Shown here one piece after another: positions 1 through 6,727 of a stretch of 64,000 nucleotides of DNA. The notes under the pieces are model-generated. The model had not been told where the DNA came from. It saw only the letters and a list, made by a program, of their open reading frames with translations, and searched no databases. The position numbers were made by a program, and so were the translations under genes. Each line of letters opens with the position of its first letter. Position 1 is the stretch's first letter. Source of the DNA: an uncultured Muribaculaceae bacterium. Its GTDB lineage: Bacteria > Bacteroidota > Bacteroidia > Bacteroidales > Muribaculaceae. Location of the stretch: assembly GCA_910586595.1 (NCBI GenBank), contig CAJUJB010000012.1, positions 1 to 64,000 on the forward strand. The letters run 5' to 3'.

Positions 1-14
1 TTTAACCCTCATAC

Positions 15-340
15 GTGGTGACCCGGCTGATTTTCGGTTGAGGTCACCACATTTTTTGCGCGCGATTGTAGTTAAACTATTTTAAAATTTGGGGTTGGGA
101 GGCTGTGGAGTGGGGTTGAATGATGGTGAATGACTATGAATTATATACTGGTTTACGTTGGCAATCAATACCTTACATATATACCGAAATAGATATGCGC
201 TCACCGCGATACACATAACCGACAATATCTCAGCAATTTACGGTGGGTGTGGTGACTTTTGTGGTGACTCGAAGAGGTATGGATGAAAGAAAGGCCGCTA
301 ACTCATTGAGAATTAGCTGTCTTCTGTGATGTCACCAGCA
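15..340. repeat. GTGGTGAC repeat cluster at the left edge, upstream of the integrase
   Basis: GTGGTGAC occurs at 15-22, 249-256 and 261-268, and inverted at 43-50; a related GTGATGTCACC lies near 326-336. The 15-22 and 43-50 copies face each other as an inverted pair. I see no gene in 1-529. Repeats of this kind next to a tyrosine recombinase are commonly its arm-type binding sites or part of an attachment region. That role is inferred, because the element's other end is not identifiable here. Confidence 0.5.
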
Positions 341-485
341 CTATAAAAGTTAATTTATCATCAATCTCAATAAATCCAATTTATACATAACACCCTGATA
401 ATAAAGCGAATTAAACCATATTAAATTTAATCTGATTCAGTGGGATTGATAGGTAACTTTATAGGTAACTTTTTGAAAAGTTTAC

Positions 486-493
486 TAACTTTG
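486..493 (+). promoter_or_regulatory. Bacteroidota -7 box (TAACTTTG) before the integrase
   Basis: TAACTTTG matches the Bacteroidota -7 consensus TAnnTTTG and sits 36 nt before the integrase ATG. No TTTG lies at the ideal 19-21 nt upstream. The preceding sequence instead contains a short tandem repeat (TAGGTAACTTTA / TAGGTAACTTTT, about 450-475) that could be an operator. Confidence 0.5.
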
Positions 494-529
494 CAGTCGT
501 AACATCAACCTCAATTAATCGACCGCGCT

Positions 530-1966
530 ATGGCAAGAACTCTCTCCAGATTCTACTTCCTGAAAAAGGACGAGAATAAAGATAAGGCAACCCTGTTTGT
601 GAGGGTGCAGGATCCCTCAAGGAAAATCGACGTACAGTTTACAACTCGCATCAAGACGAGCGTGCCGGAATGGAAGGCGGCTGTTGCTGATGAAAATTCT
701 CTGGCGCGTCATCGTAAGCAGAATCCGAAACTTCACGATATGCTCGGACGCATAGAGGTGATGCTTGACCGTGAGATGTCAGCACCGCTGTTTGACCGCG
801 AACGTGTCAAAGCTGAGATTCTCGCTATCTCCGATCCGGAAAAATCGGAAATCTTACGTAAGCAACGTGAGGCAGAGGAAGCAGCGCGCATGGAAGATGA
901 ACGTATCCGCATCGAGCAGGAGCGTTTGGTACGTGAAGGGATTGAGGAGGAACGGGCAAAAATTTGGAATTTCCTCAACCGATTCTGCGCCGATATAAAA
1001 TCGGGCAAAAGACTCAACGGCAATGACCGCTACTCAGCCGGAACAGTAAAGGCATGGTACAGTTTTATGAAGCTGTATGATGGCTTTGACCGCAAGCATC
1101 GGTTCTCATGGGATATAATCAACCGCGAGTTTGTGACTAAATTCCTTGCATATATGGAAAAGCAGGGATATATGGTCACGGCTCAGAATAAATACCTTGT
1201 CACGCTTCGTGCGCTTGTAGGATATGCCTATACCGATGGTATCCACAATAATGACCGTGCCACAAAATGCTTCTCGAAAAAGAAAATCGAGGAGCGGGAC
1301 AAAGCGGCTGAAATATACCTGACTGAATCGGAACTTCAAGCGTTATACGAAATGCCGTTGACCTGGCTTCAAGATCAGGTGCGCGACATATTCCTTGTAG
1401 GTTGCTACACCTGCCAACGTGTCAGCGACTACAATAATATCTCGAAGGATAGCTTCACTACCACCGCAAAAGGGACACCCATTATCCGTCTCATTCAGCA
1501 GAAGACACGCACCGAGGTTAAAATTCCTATCATGAATCCCAATCTGCAAGCCATCTGCGAGAAATACAATTACAACATTCCATCTGTAATAGACGTGATA
1601 ATCAACCGCTACATAAAGCAGATATTGAAAGAGCTGTCGGAGAAAGTGCCATCGCTTGCTCTGAAAGTTCCGACCAAACTCACCATGAAGCAGAAACAAA
1701 ATCTCGCCAACGGAAAAATCGAGATTGAACACAACGACAAGGGCGAAGTGGTCATGCCACGCTACAACTGTGTCACTACCCATACCGCCCGACGCAGTGG
1801 CATTACCAACATGTATTTGTCGCACAAATACACCATCGTCCAGATGATGCACGTCAGTGGCCACAAAACTCAAAAGACCTTCATGGACTACATCAAGCTA
1901 TCCTCTGACGAAATCGCCGACGAGATAGACGCCATAGCCAATCCCAATAAGAGCGAAATATTCTAA
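530..1966 (+). CDS. Tyrosine recombinase (integrase)
   Basis: 478-residue site-specific tyrosine recombinase of the Bacteroidales phage/ICE type. It cuts and rejoins DNA at attachment sites. The N-terminal arm-binding region is interrupted by a charged helix rich in Glu/Arg (about residues 105-145), followed by a SAM-like core-binding domain (about 145-250). The catalytic domain shows Arg297 in CQRVSD, His418 and Arg421 in HTARRS, His445 in SGH and the nucleophile Tyr454. All expected residues are present, so it should be active. It faces into the island and is probably the recombinase that brought in the downstream toxin-antitoxin and TIR genes. The element boundaries were not found. Confidence 0.95.
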   Translation: MARTLSRFYFLKKDENKDKATLFVRVQDPSRKIDVQFTTRIKTSVPEWKAAVADENSLARHRKQNPKLHDMLGRIEVMLDREMSAPLFDRERVKAEILAISDPEKSEILRKQREAEEAARMEDERIRIEQERLVREGIEEERAKIWNFLNRFCADIKSGKRLNGNDRYSAGTVKAWYSFMKLYDGFDRKHRFSWDIINREFVTKFLAYMEKQGYMVTAQNKYLVTLRALVGYAYTDGIHNNDRATKCFSKKKIEERDKAAEIYLTESELQALYEMPLTWLQDQVRDIFLVGCYTCQRVSDYNNISKDSFTTTAKGTPIIRLIQQKTRTEVKIPIMNPNLQAICEKYNYNIPSVIDVIINRYIKQILKELSEKVPSLALKVPTKLTMKQKQNLANGKIEIEHNDKGEVVMPRYNCVTTHTARRSGITNMYLSHKYTIVQMMHVSGHKTQKTFMDYIKLSSDEIADEIDAIANPNKSEIF

Positions 1967-2008
1967 ATTTTAATGGCCGTAGAGTTCTGGGAATCAAAAT
2001 AAAAGTTG

Positions 2009-2016
2009 TAATTTTG
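2009..2016 (+). promoter_or_regulatory. -7 box (TAATTTTG) almost touching the next start codon
   Basis: TAATTTTG fits TAnnTTTG and ends only 5 nt before the ATG at 2022. Bacteroidota transcription usually starts a few bases after this box, so the toxin-antitoxin transcript may be leaderless or nearly so. No good -33 TTTG is seen, so the promoter is tentative. Confidence 0.4.
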
Positions 2017-2021
2017 TATAT

Positions 2022-3044
2022 ATGAACGACCTCACAGTATCAAATATCGAACGGCAGAATGTACTGAACAACAATTATGCCCTTCAAGCCATCCAAGAAA
2101 ACTTGGATGTTAATGGCCTGCGTTTTCATGAACGACTTCTTTTCACGACTAAAATGGTCGCTGATTTTTATGATGTCGATGAACGAACGATTAAGCGTTA
2201 TGTGCAGGAACACGGAGACGAGCTTCGTGACAATGGATACTTTTTAAGTGAGGGTAATTCATTGAAAGAATTAAAGTTGCATTTTGTTGGGGACATTAAT
2301 GTCCCTAAGTTTACACGTCAACTTGGAATTTTTCCGTTTCGTGCATTCCTAAATATCGGCATGCTCCTCACTGAGAGCGAAAAAGCGAAACAGCTACGCA
2401 CGCGGATACTTGATATTGTTATCGCAACAATCAATAGTCGTGCCGGAGGTGGTACCAAATATATCAACTGGCGCGACCGGGATTATCTGCCTACCGCAAT
2501 AAAGAGCGAAAACTACCGTAAGAATTTCACTCAGGCTGTCGGCAAATATGTTGACGGACTTCCCACATATAAGTATGAGCAGATAACCGACTTGATTTAT
2601 AAGGCGGTCTTCCGGGAAAATGCCAAAGAATATCGTGAGGTACTTCGTTTGCAGAACGAGGGGAACGTGCGACATACACTTTATGCGGAAGTTTTACTTT
2701 GCATTTCATCATTTGAGAATGGTGTGGCACATGAGATTGTGAACTGCTACTCCAATAATGGGAATAAGCAACTGACCATCGAAGAAGTCAAGGCTATAAT
2801 CGACAAATTGGCATCCGCTCCGATGATGGAACCATTCATCAATGACGCAAGATCCAAAATGGCATCCCGTGACGTTGCATTCCGTGATGCTTGGCATGGC
2901 AATCTGGCCGAATACCTTCGTGCCGTAACACCTGATGAATTTGATAAATTCATCGGTGATGCTTCAATCGACTTCGACAATATCCTCGAAGCCAACCGAG
3001 AAGTTCTTAAACGCCTGAAACAAGCCGACGATGATGAAAACTGA
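2022..3044 (+). CDS. DNA-binding protein, probable antitoxin partner of the Fic toxin
   Basis: 340 residues. The N-terminal part (about 40-75) reads like a helix-turn-helix recognition region, with TTKMVADFYDVDERTIKRYV resembling the start of RhuM-type phage regulatory proteins. The rest is helical with no catalytic motif I can name. Its last codons overlap the Fic toxin start by 14 nt, so the two are translationally coupled, as in antitoxin-toxin pairs. I infer that it neutralises and/or autoregulates the toxin. I did not find a clear Fic-inhibitory (S/T)xxxE(G/N) helix, so the mode of inhibition is unknown. The family assignment is tentative. Confidence 0.6.
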   Translation: MNDLTVSNIERQNVLNNNYALQAIQENLDVNGLRFHERLLFTTKMVADFYDVDERTIKRYVQEHGDELRDNGYFLSEGNSLKELKLHFVGDINVPKFTRQLGIFPFRAFLNIGMLLTESEKAKQLRTRILDIVIATINSRAGGGTKYINWRDRDYLPTAIKSENYRKNFTQAVGKYVDGLPTYKYEQITDLIYKAVFRENAKEYREVLRLQNEGNVRHTLYAEVLLCISSFENGVAHEIVNCYSNNGNKQLTIEEVKAIIDKLASAPMMEPFINDARSKMASRDVAFRDAWHGNLAEYLRAVTPDEFDKFIGDASIDFDNILEANREVLKRLKQADDDEN

Positions 3045-3483
3045 AGAACTGAAATACATAGACTATGACGAGGCTCTTGTAGTCTATGCAAAGACTGTTA
3101 CGGCAAGTGGCGGCGGTCTGAGCGGCGTCAAGGATGAGGGCGGAATCAGAAAAGTGCTCGACTTTGTTCAGAACGACCTGTATTATCCCACTTTCGTTGA
3201 AAAGCTAACATATCTTGTTTTTGGATTATGCACCGGCCATTATTTCGAGGATTCCAACAAGCGTGTGGCACTGACAATCGGAGTATGGTTCCTTGTTCAT
3301 AACGGCTACTACTGGCACGCCTACAATTTCATGCAGTGCATGGAAGCAATTATATACCACGTCGCTGCCGGACGCATCGACAAAGATCTGCTTCAACGCA
3401 TCATATTTTGTTATATGGCAAATGAGGACTATCCCGAAGACCTCAAACTTGAAATCATTCACGCAATAGATAATAATATATAA
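3031..3483 (+). CDS. Doc-type Fic-domain toxin
   Basis: 150 residues, the size of a minimal Doc/Fic toxin. The active-site loop reads HYFEDSNKR (His70, Phe72, Asp74, Asn76, Lys77, Arg78). This is the Doc variant HxFxDxNKR rather than the canonical Fic HPFxxGNGR. Doc with this loop phosphorylates elongation factor EF-Tu and stops translation, whereas canonical Fic proteins AMPylate. The target here is therefore predicted to be EF-Tu-like, by family analogy only. The start at 3031 overlaps the upstream gene by 14 nt. Only 22 nt separate the stop from the TIR gene, so co-transcription into the TIR cluster is possible. Confidence 0.85.
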   Translation: MMKTEELKYIDYDEALVVYAKTVTASGGGLSGVKDEGGIRKVLDFVQNDLYYPTFVEKLTYLVFGLCTGHYFEDSNKRVALTIGVWFLVHNGYYWHAYNFMQCMEAIIYHVAAGRIDKDLLQRIIFCYMANEDYPEDLKLEIIHAIDNNI

Positions 3484-3505
3484 AACATAATACATATAAA
3501 GTAAT

Positions 3506-4105
3506 ATGGGACATAAATGCTACATATCATTTAAAATGGAGGACAAACCCTTCAAGGAAGAAATTCAGAAATGGTGTGATCGAGATAGGGTTGATATGAT
3601 TGATAAATCTTTAGATACTCCTATCAATTCTGAAAATGAGGATTATATTATGCGTAAAATAAGGGAAGAATACCTGTCTGATTCAACAGTCACCATATTC
3701 CTAATAGGAGAACATAGCTCGGAAGATTTAGGATGGGATGAGCAACGTTTTATTAAACGTGAGTTGCAAGCTTCGTTATATAATGGAGACGGTAATACTA
3801 GAAATGGGATATTGGGCGTTGTTTTACCCAATATGTATGATAAAATATTTAAAGGTTCGTACACTTGCTCGACTTGCTCGGGCTGTCACAATTGGGTTGC
3901 ATTAGAGAATTCAACGGTGATTAAAGAGTTTTGGAAAAACTACTATCTGAATAATCATGGTAAGTGTTCATATAGTGAAGACGATCGCTACTGCGTTTTA
4001 GTTAAGTGGTCAGACTTTAAAAAGGCCCCTAATACTTATATAGATCAGGCATTTAATAAACGCAGTCATCCGATTGCACAAGAAGTTATTGTAAGACCAA
4101 AATGA
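3506..4105 (+). CDS. TIR-like protein (MTH538/DUF1863 family, ThsB-like)
   Basis: 199 residues. It opens with KCYISFKMED, the first strand and loop of the MTH538 TIR-like fold used by Thoeris ThsB sensors. Then come a VTIFLIGE strand (about 62-69) and the conserved stretch GWDEQRFIKRELQASL (76-91); Glu86 aligns best with the conserved acidic residue of the family. A Cys cluster (Cys121, Cys124, Cys127) may bind metal. ThsB proteins make an NAD-derived cyclic nucleotide after phage infection. The partner gene starts 1 nt after this stop. No ThsA (SIR2-SLOG or macro-membrane effector) is present, so this is not a standard Thoeris locus. The DNA is strongly AT-rich compared with the core genome. 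Confidence 0.8.
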   Translation: MGHKCYISFKMEDKPFKEEIQKWCDRDRVDMIDKSLDTPINSENEDYIMRKIREEYLSDSTVTIFLIGEHSSEDLGWDEQRFIKRELQASLYNGDGNTRNGILGVVLPNMYDKIFKGSYTCSTCSGCHNWVALENSTVIKEFWKNYYLNNHGKCSYSEDDRYCVLVKWSDFKKAPNTYIDQAFNKRSHPIAQEVIVRPK

Positions 4106-4106
4106 C

Positions 4107-5324
4107 ATGGAAATGAAAGAAAATAATATATGCTTTGTTATAATGGGATTTGGTAAGAAAAAAGATCCTGATACAAATCGTACAATAGATCTTGATGCTA
4201 CTTATAAAAAAATAATTCGTCCAGCAGTGGAATCCGCTGGATGTAAGTGCATTCGTGCTGATGAGATCGTAGAATCTGGCATAATAGATAGAAGTATGTA
4301 TGCTCTATTGTATTATGCTGATATTGTTATTGCTGATATATCTACTTTCAATCCCAATGCTATATATGAATTAGGAGTACGTCATACATTGCGTCCATAC
4401 TCTACAATAATAATTAAAGAGGATGAAGGTAAGATACCTTTCGATATTGGGCATGATAGGATGATAAGCTACAAGCATTTGGGGAATGAGATTTCAGAGT
4501 CTGAATCGAAAAAGTGTATTCCCCAGCTTCGCTCCTTAATAAAAGCTGTGATAGCGGAACCAAAAACAGATAGTCCAATTTATTCCTATCTCCCAAACAT
4601 AAAAAGACCTGAAATTTCTGAAGAAGAGGTATTAGGAATAATTGGGGAGTTAAAGGAACATGAAGATTCAATTTTTGCTTTAACAGAGTTAGCAAAGGGA
4701 AGTATGGCGGCCGGCGATTTTGTTAAAGCAGAGCGATTATGGGGTAAGCTAAGTACCAAGGCTGAGAATGAGAAGTACTACATTCAACAACAAGCTTTGT
4801 GTCGTTATAAGAGTATGGTTCCCTCTAAACAACGAGCTCTAACTGATGCTCTAACGCTTCTTGCAAAAATTGAGGGCCAAACTGATACCGAAACTCTTGG
4901 TATTTTGGGTGCGGTATACAAAAATTTGTGGGAGGAAACAAGTGATATAAGTTATCTTGATTCAGCCCTTCATGCATACAAGAAGGGCTGGAGTCTTTAT
5001 GAAGATTACTATACTGGGGAAAATTATGCGACGTGTAATATTTTAAAGGCAAGTATTACAAAAGAAGATGACATGAAAAACTATCTTCTTATGGAAGCTA
5101 AAATTATGTATGGCGCAATAATTAAAATTGTTTTGTCCTCTTTGGAGGAACCAGAGCCAGAAGAATTGTTGTGGAAATATGCAACATTATCCAATGCATA
5201 TTTTGCTTTGGGTAATGAAGAGAAAGCTATGTTATATGAGGAAAAATTTATGCAGCAAACGCCTGAGCAATGGCAAATAGACACATTTATGAAGACCAAA
5301 GATATGTTGGCTTCAGAGAATTGA
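4107..5324 (+). CDS. Nucleoside deoxyribosyltransferase-like (DRHyd) domain with helical TPR-like tail
   Basis: 405 residues. The N-terminal ~150 residues form a Rossmann-like domain: CFVIMGFGKK at 9-18, ADIVIADIS at 71-79, then NPNAIYELGVRH at 82-93. Asp77 and Glu88 sit where nucleoside 2-deoxyribosyltransferase (DRHyd) enzymes carry catalytic acids. Residues about 180-395 are helical repeats of TPR type, including paired A/Y/L-rich helices near 260-300 and 355-395, resembling the TRAF-binding/DUF4071 class. The gene follows the TIR gene with a 1-nt gap, so they are almost certainly one operon. I infer an effector or regulator that binds or cleaves an NAD-derived nucleotide made by the TIR partner. 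The alternative is an NTP-pool hydrolase. Confidence 0.7.
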   Translation: MEMKENNICFVIMGFGKKKDPDTNRTIDLDATYKKIIRPAVESAGCKCIRADEIVESGIIDRSMYALLYYADIVIADISTFNPNAIYELGVRHTLRPYSTIIIKEDEGKIPFDIGHDRMISYKHLGNEISESESKKCIPQLRSLIKAVIAEPKTDSPIYSYLPNIKRPEISEEEVLGIIGELKEHEDSIFALTELAKGSMAAGDFVKAERLWGKLSTKAENEKYYIQQQALCRYKSMVPSKQRALTDALTLLAKIEGQTDTETLGILGAVYKNLWEETSDISYLDSALHAYKKGWSLYEDYYTGENYATCNILKASITKEDDMKNYLLMEAKIMYGAIIKIVLSSLEEPEPEELLWKYATLSNAYFALGNEEKAMLYEEKFMQQTPEQWQIDTFMKTKDMLASEN

Positions 5325-5378
5325 TATTTTTGATTCCATATAGGCAATTGCATTAGTTAATACACGAAATTGTAAGAA

Positions 5379-5413
5379 GGGATTTATATGAGTATAGCAA
5401 GTATATAAATCCC
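5379..5413. promoter_or_regulatory. AT-rich hairpin between the DRHyd-TPR gene and the TIR gene
   Basis: GGGATTTATAT (5379-5389) pairs perfectly with ATATAAATCCC (5403-5413) across a 13-nt loop, 20 nt before the next ATG. It lacks a long T-tract, so it is not a textbook terminator. It could be an attenuator, a processing site or an operator that sets the downstream TIR gene apart. Confidence 0.45.
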
Positions 5414-5432
5414 TGATATTATATTGGCTACT

Positions 5433-6599
5433 ATGGGAAAACAACAGAGGCGTAAAATAGGAGAGATAAATAGATTTAGAAAACGTTTGAAATTTCCTCT
5501 CTCTCGTGTTGCAAGAGTAATGCCAAAAGGTTTTACTGATGAGGAATTTTTAGATTTATTTAAAACTACTTATCCTAGATTATGGGTTGAGTTGATGAAT
5601 TTCTTCAAATCCAGTATGGATGAGTATAGAAATAGAATAAATAAAGGTTTGAAGGGTGTCAAACCATCCTATCCAAAAGATATGGTGTTTTTAGTTGCAA
5701 AATCATCATTAGCAAAATCTCGAATAGTTAACTCCAACTCGTCCATTGAGCAAGAACACGAAAAAGCAAAGGAGCGTGCAAAGATTATTCGTGAAGGAAA
5801 AAGCAAAGCAAATAAGATCCAGCAGCTAGAAGCGGAGCGAATTCGAAAATTCCAGAAAGTAGCTCCAAAGTATGTAGACAATCTTATTAAATTATATTTT
5901 AACCAACGAAAAGAAAATGCTCTTGACATAGATACGCGATACCTAATCATTCTTGAATGTGCAAAGTTTAAATGTAAAAAAACAATAGTTTTTCTACAAA
6001 AGATAAATGCGTGCGAGAAGAACAACGAGTTACGAATGCTTGCATATGAATATCTTGTAAGGTTTGGGGTTAATCCTCGTCTAACTCGCAAGCGTAGGGG
6101 TAAGAAAAAACTAACAGCCACTACAGTGCACAAAATTGAAGATAGTCCCTCTGTCTTACTTAAATTGATTTTTGAAAAGCAGCAAATTTTACATAAGAAT
6201 TTTGATGTGTTTCTATCGCATAGTTATGGTCGCCAATCGGAATTAATCCTGACTAAGGAAATTCTTAATCGACAAGGATTGGTTGTATATGTTGATTGGA
6301 TAAATGATGCTGAGATGTTACAAAGAGAGAAACAAAATGATGATACATTTAATGTCCTCTATGAAAGATTAAGACAATCGTCGGCATTATTGTTTATTCA
6401 AACTAAATTAAGTGTAACTTCTAAGTATTGTATGGATGAGCTGATATATTTTAAGAAGCTTAATCGACCTATGTATTTATACGAAGCTGAGAAGATAGAA
6501 AACCGACCTAATATATTTGAGGGTATGGTTAAGGTTAAACTTAAAGATGATAAGTTTATCACAGGGGGGCAACAAAGTTATTTTAGTCTAGTTTCATAG
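5433..6599 (+). CDS. Protein with C-terminal TIR domain
   Basis: 388 residues from the ATG at 5433; an in-frame TTG at 5424 is less likely. The N-terminal ~250 residues are very basic: a charged coiled-coil-like segment (about 95-145, rich in E, K and R), then helices resembling HEAT repeats (about 165-215). The C-terminal TIR domain spans about 258-385 and starts DVFLSHS. It has the VYVDW strand-loop, and the expected catalytic Glu336 lies in CMDELIYF. TIR domains of this type cleave NAD+ or signal by assembly. Together with the upstream TIR gene this gives two different TIR enzymes in one cluster. The N-terminal half is probably the sensor or nucleic-acid-binding part (inference). Codon use is AT-rich like its two neighbours, suggesting shared recent transfer. 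Confidence 0.75.
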   Translation: MGKQQRRKIGEINRFRKRLKFPLSRVARVMPKGFTDEEFLDLFKTTYPRLWVELMNFFKSSMDEYRNRINKGLKGVKPSYPKDMVFLVAKSSLAKSRIVNSNSSIEQEHEKAKERAKIIREGKSKANKIQQLEAERIRKFQKVAPKYVDNLIKLYFNQRKENALDIDTRYLIILECAKFKCKKTIVFLQKINACEKNNELRMLAYEYLVRFGVNPRLTRKRRGKKKLTATTVHKIEDSPSVLLKLIFEKQQILHKNFDVFLSHSYGRQSELILTKEILNRQGLVVYVDWINDAEMLQREKQNDDTFNVLYERLRQSSALLFIQTKLSVTSKYCMDELIYFKKLNRPMYLYEAEKIENRPNIFEGMVKVKLKDDKFITGGQQSYFSLVS

Positions 6600-6616
6600 A
6601 TCTTATTAATATTTTT

Positions 6617-6660
6617 TTGAAAGGGGTAGACCAAATAGCGATTTGATATACCCCTTTCAA
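6617..6660. terminator. Bidirectional terminator-like hairpin
   Basis: TTGAAAGGGGTA (6617-6628) pairs perfectly with TACCCCTTTCAA (6649-6660) around a 20-nt loop. It lies between the convergent TIR gene and the Res remnant and has T-runs on the left side. It can serve both strands. Confidence 0.7.
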
Positions 6661-6727
6661 TAGTATGACTTTATCCATTAGATAAATTCTGAGGATAGAT
6701 TTTTTGTATCCAACTTTTAAAATCAAC

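Noticed and set aside
1343..1873. 176-residue frame on the minus strand inside integrase 1
   Set aside because: Fully antisense to a clear catalytic domain; composition reflects the sense gene.
3506..5324. Standard Thoeris system
   Set aside because: The ThsB-like TIR gene is present but no ThsA-type (SIR2-SLOG or macro-membrane) effector is encoded nearby; the partner is a DRHyd-TPR protein instead.
5669..6133. 154-residue frame antisense to the TIR gene
   Set aside because: Overlaps the basic N-terminal half of a well-supported protein, no motif and no start signal.
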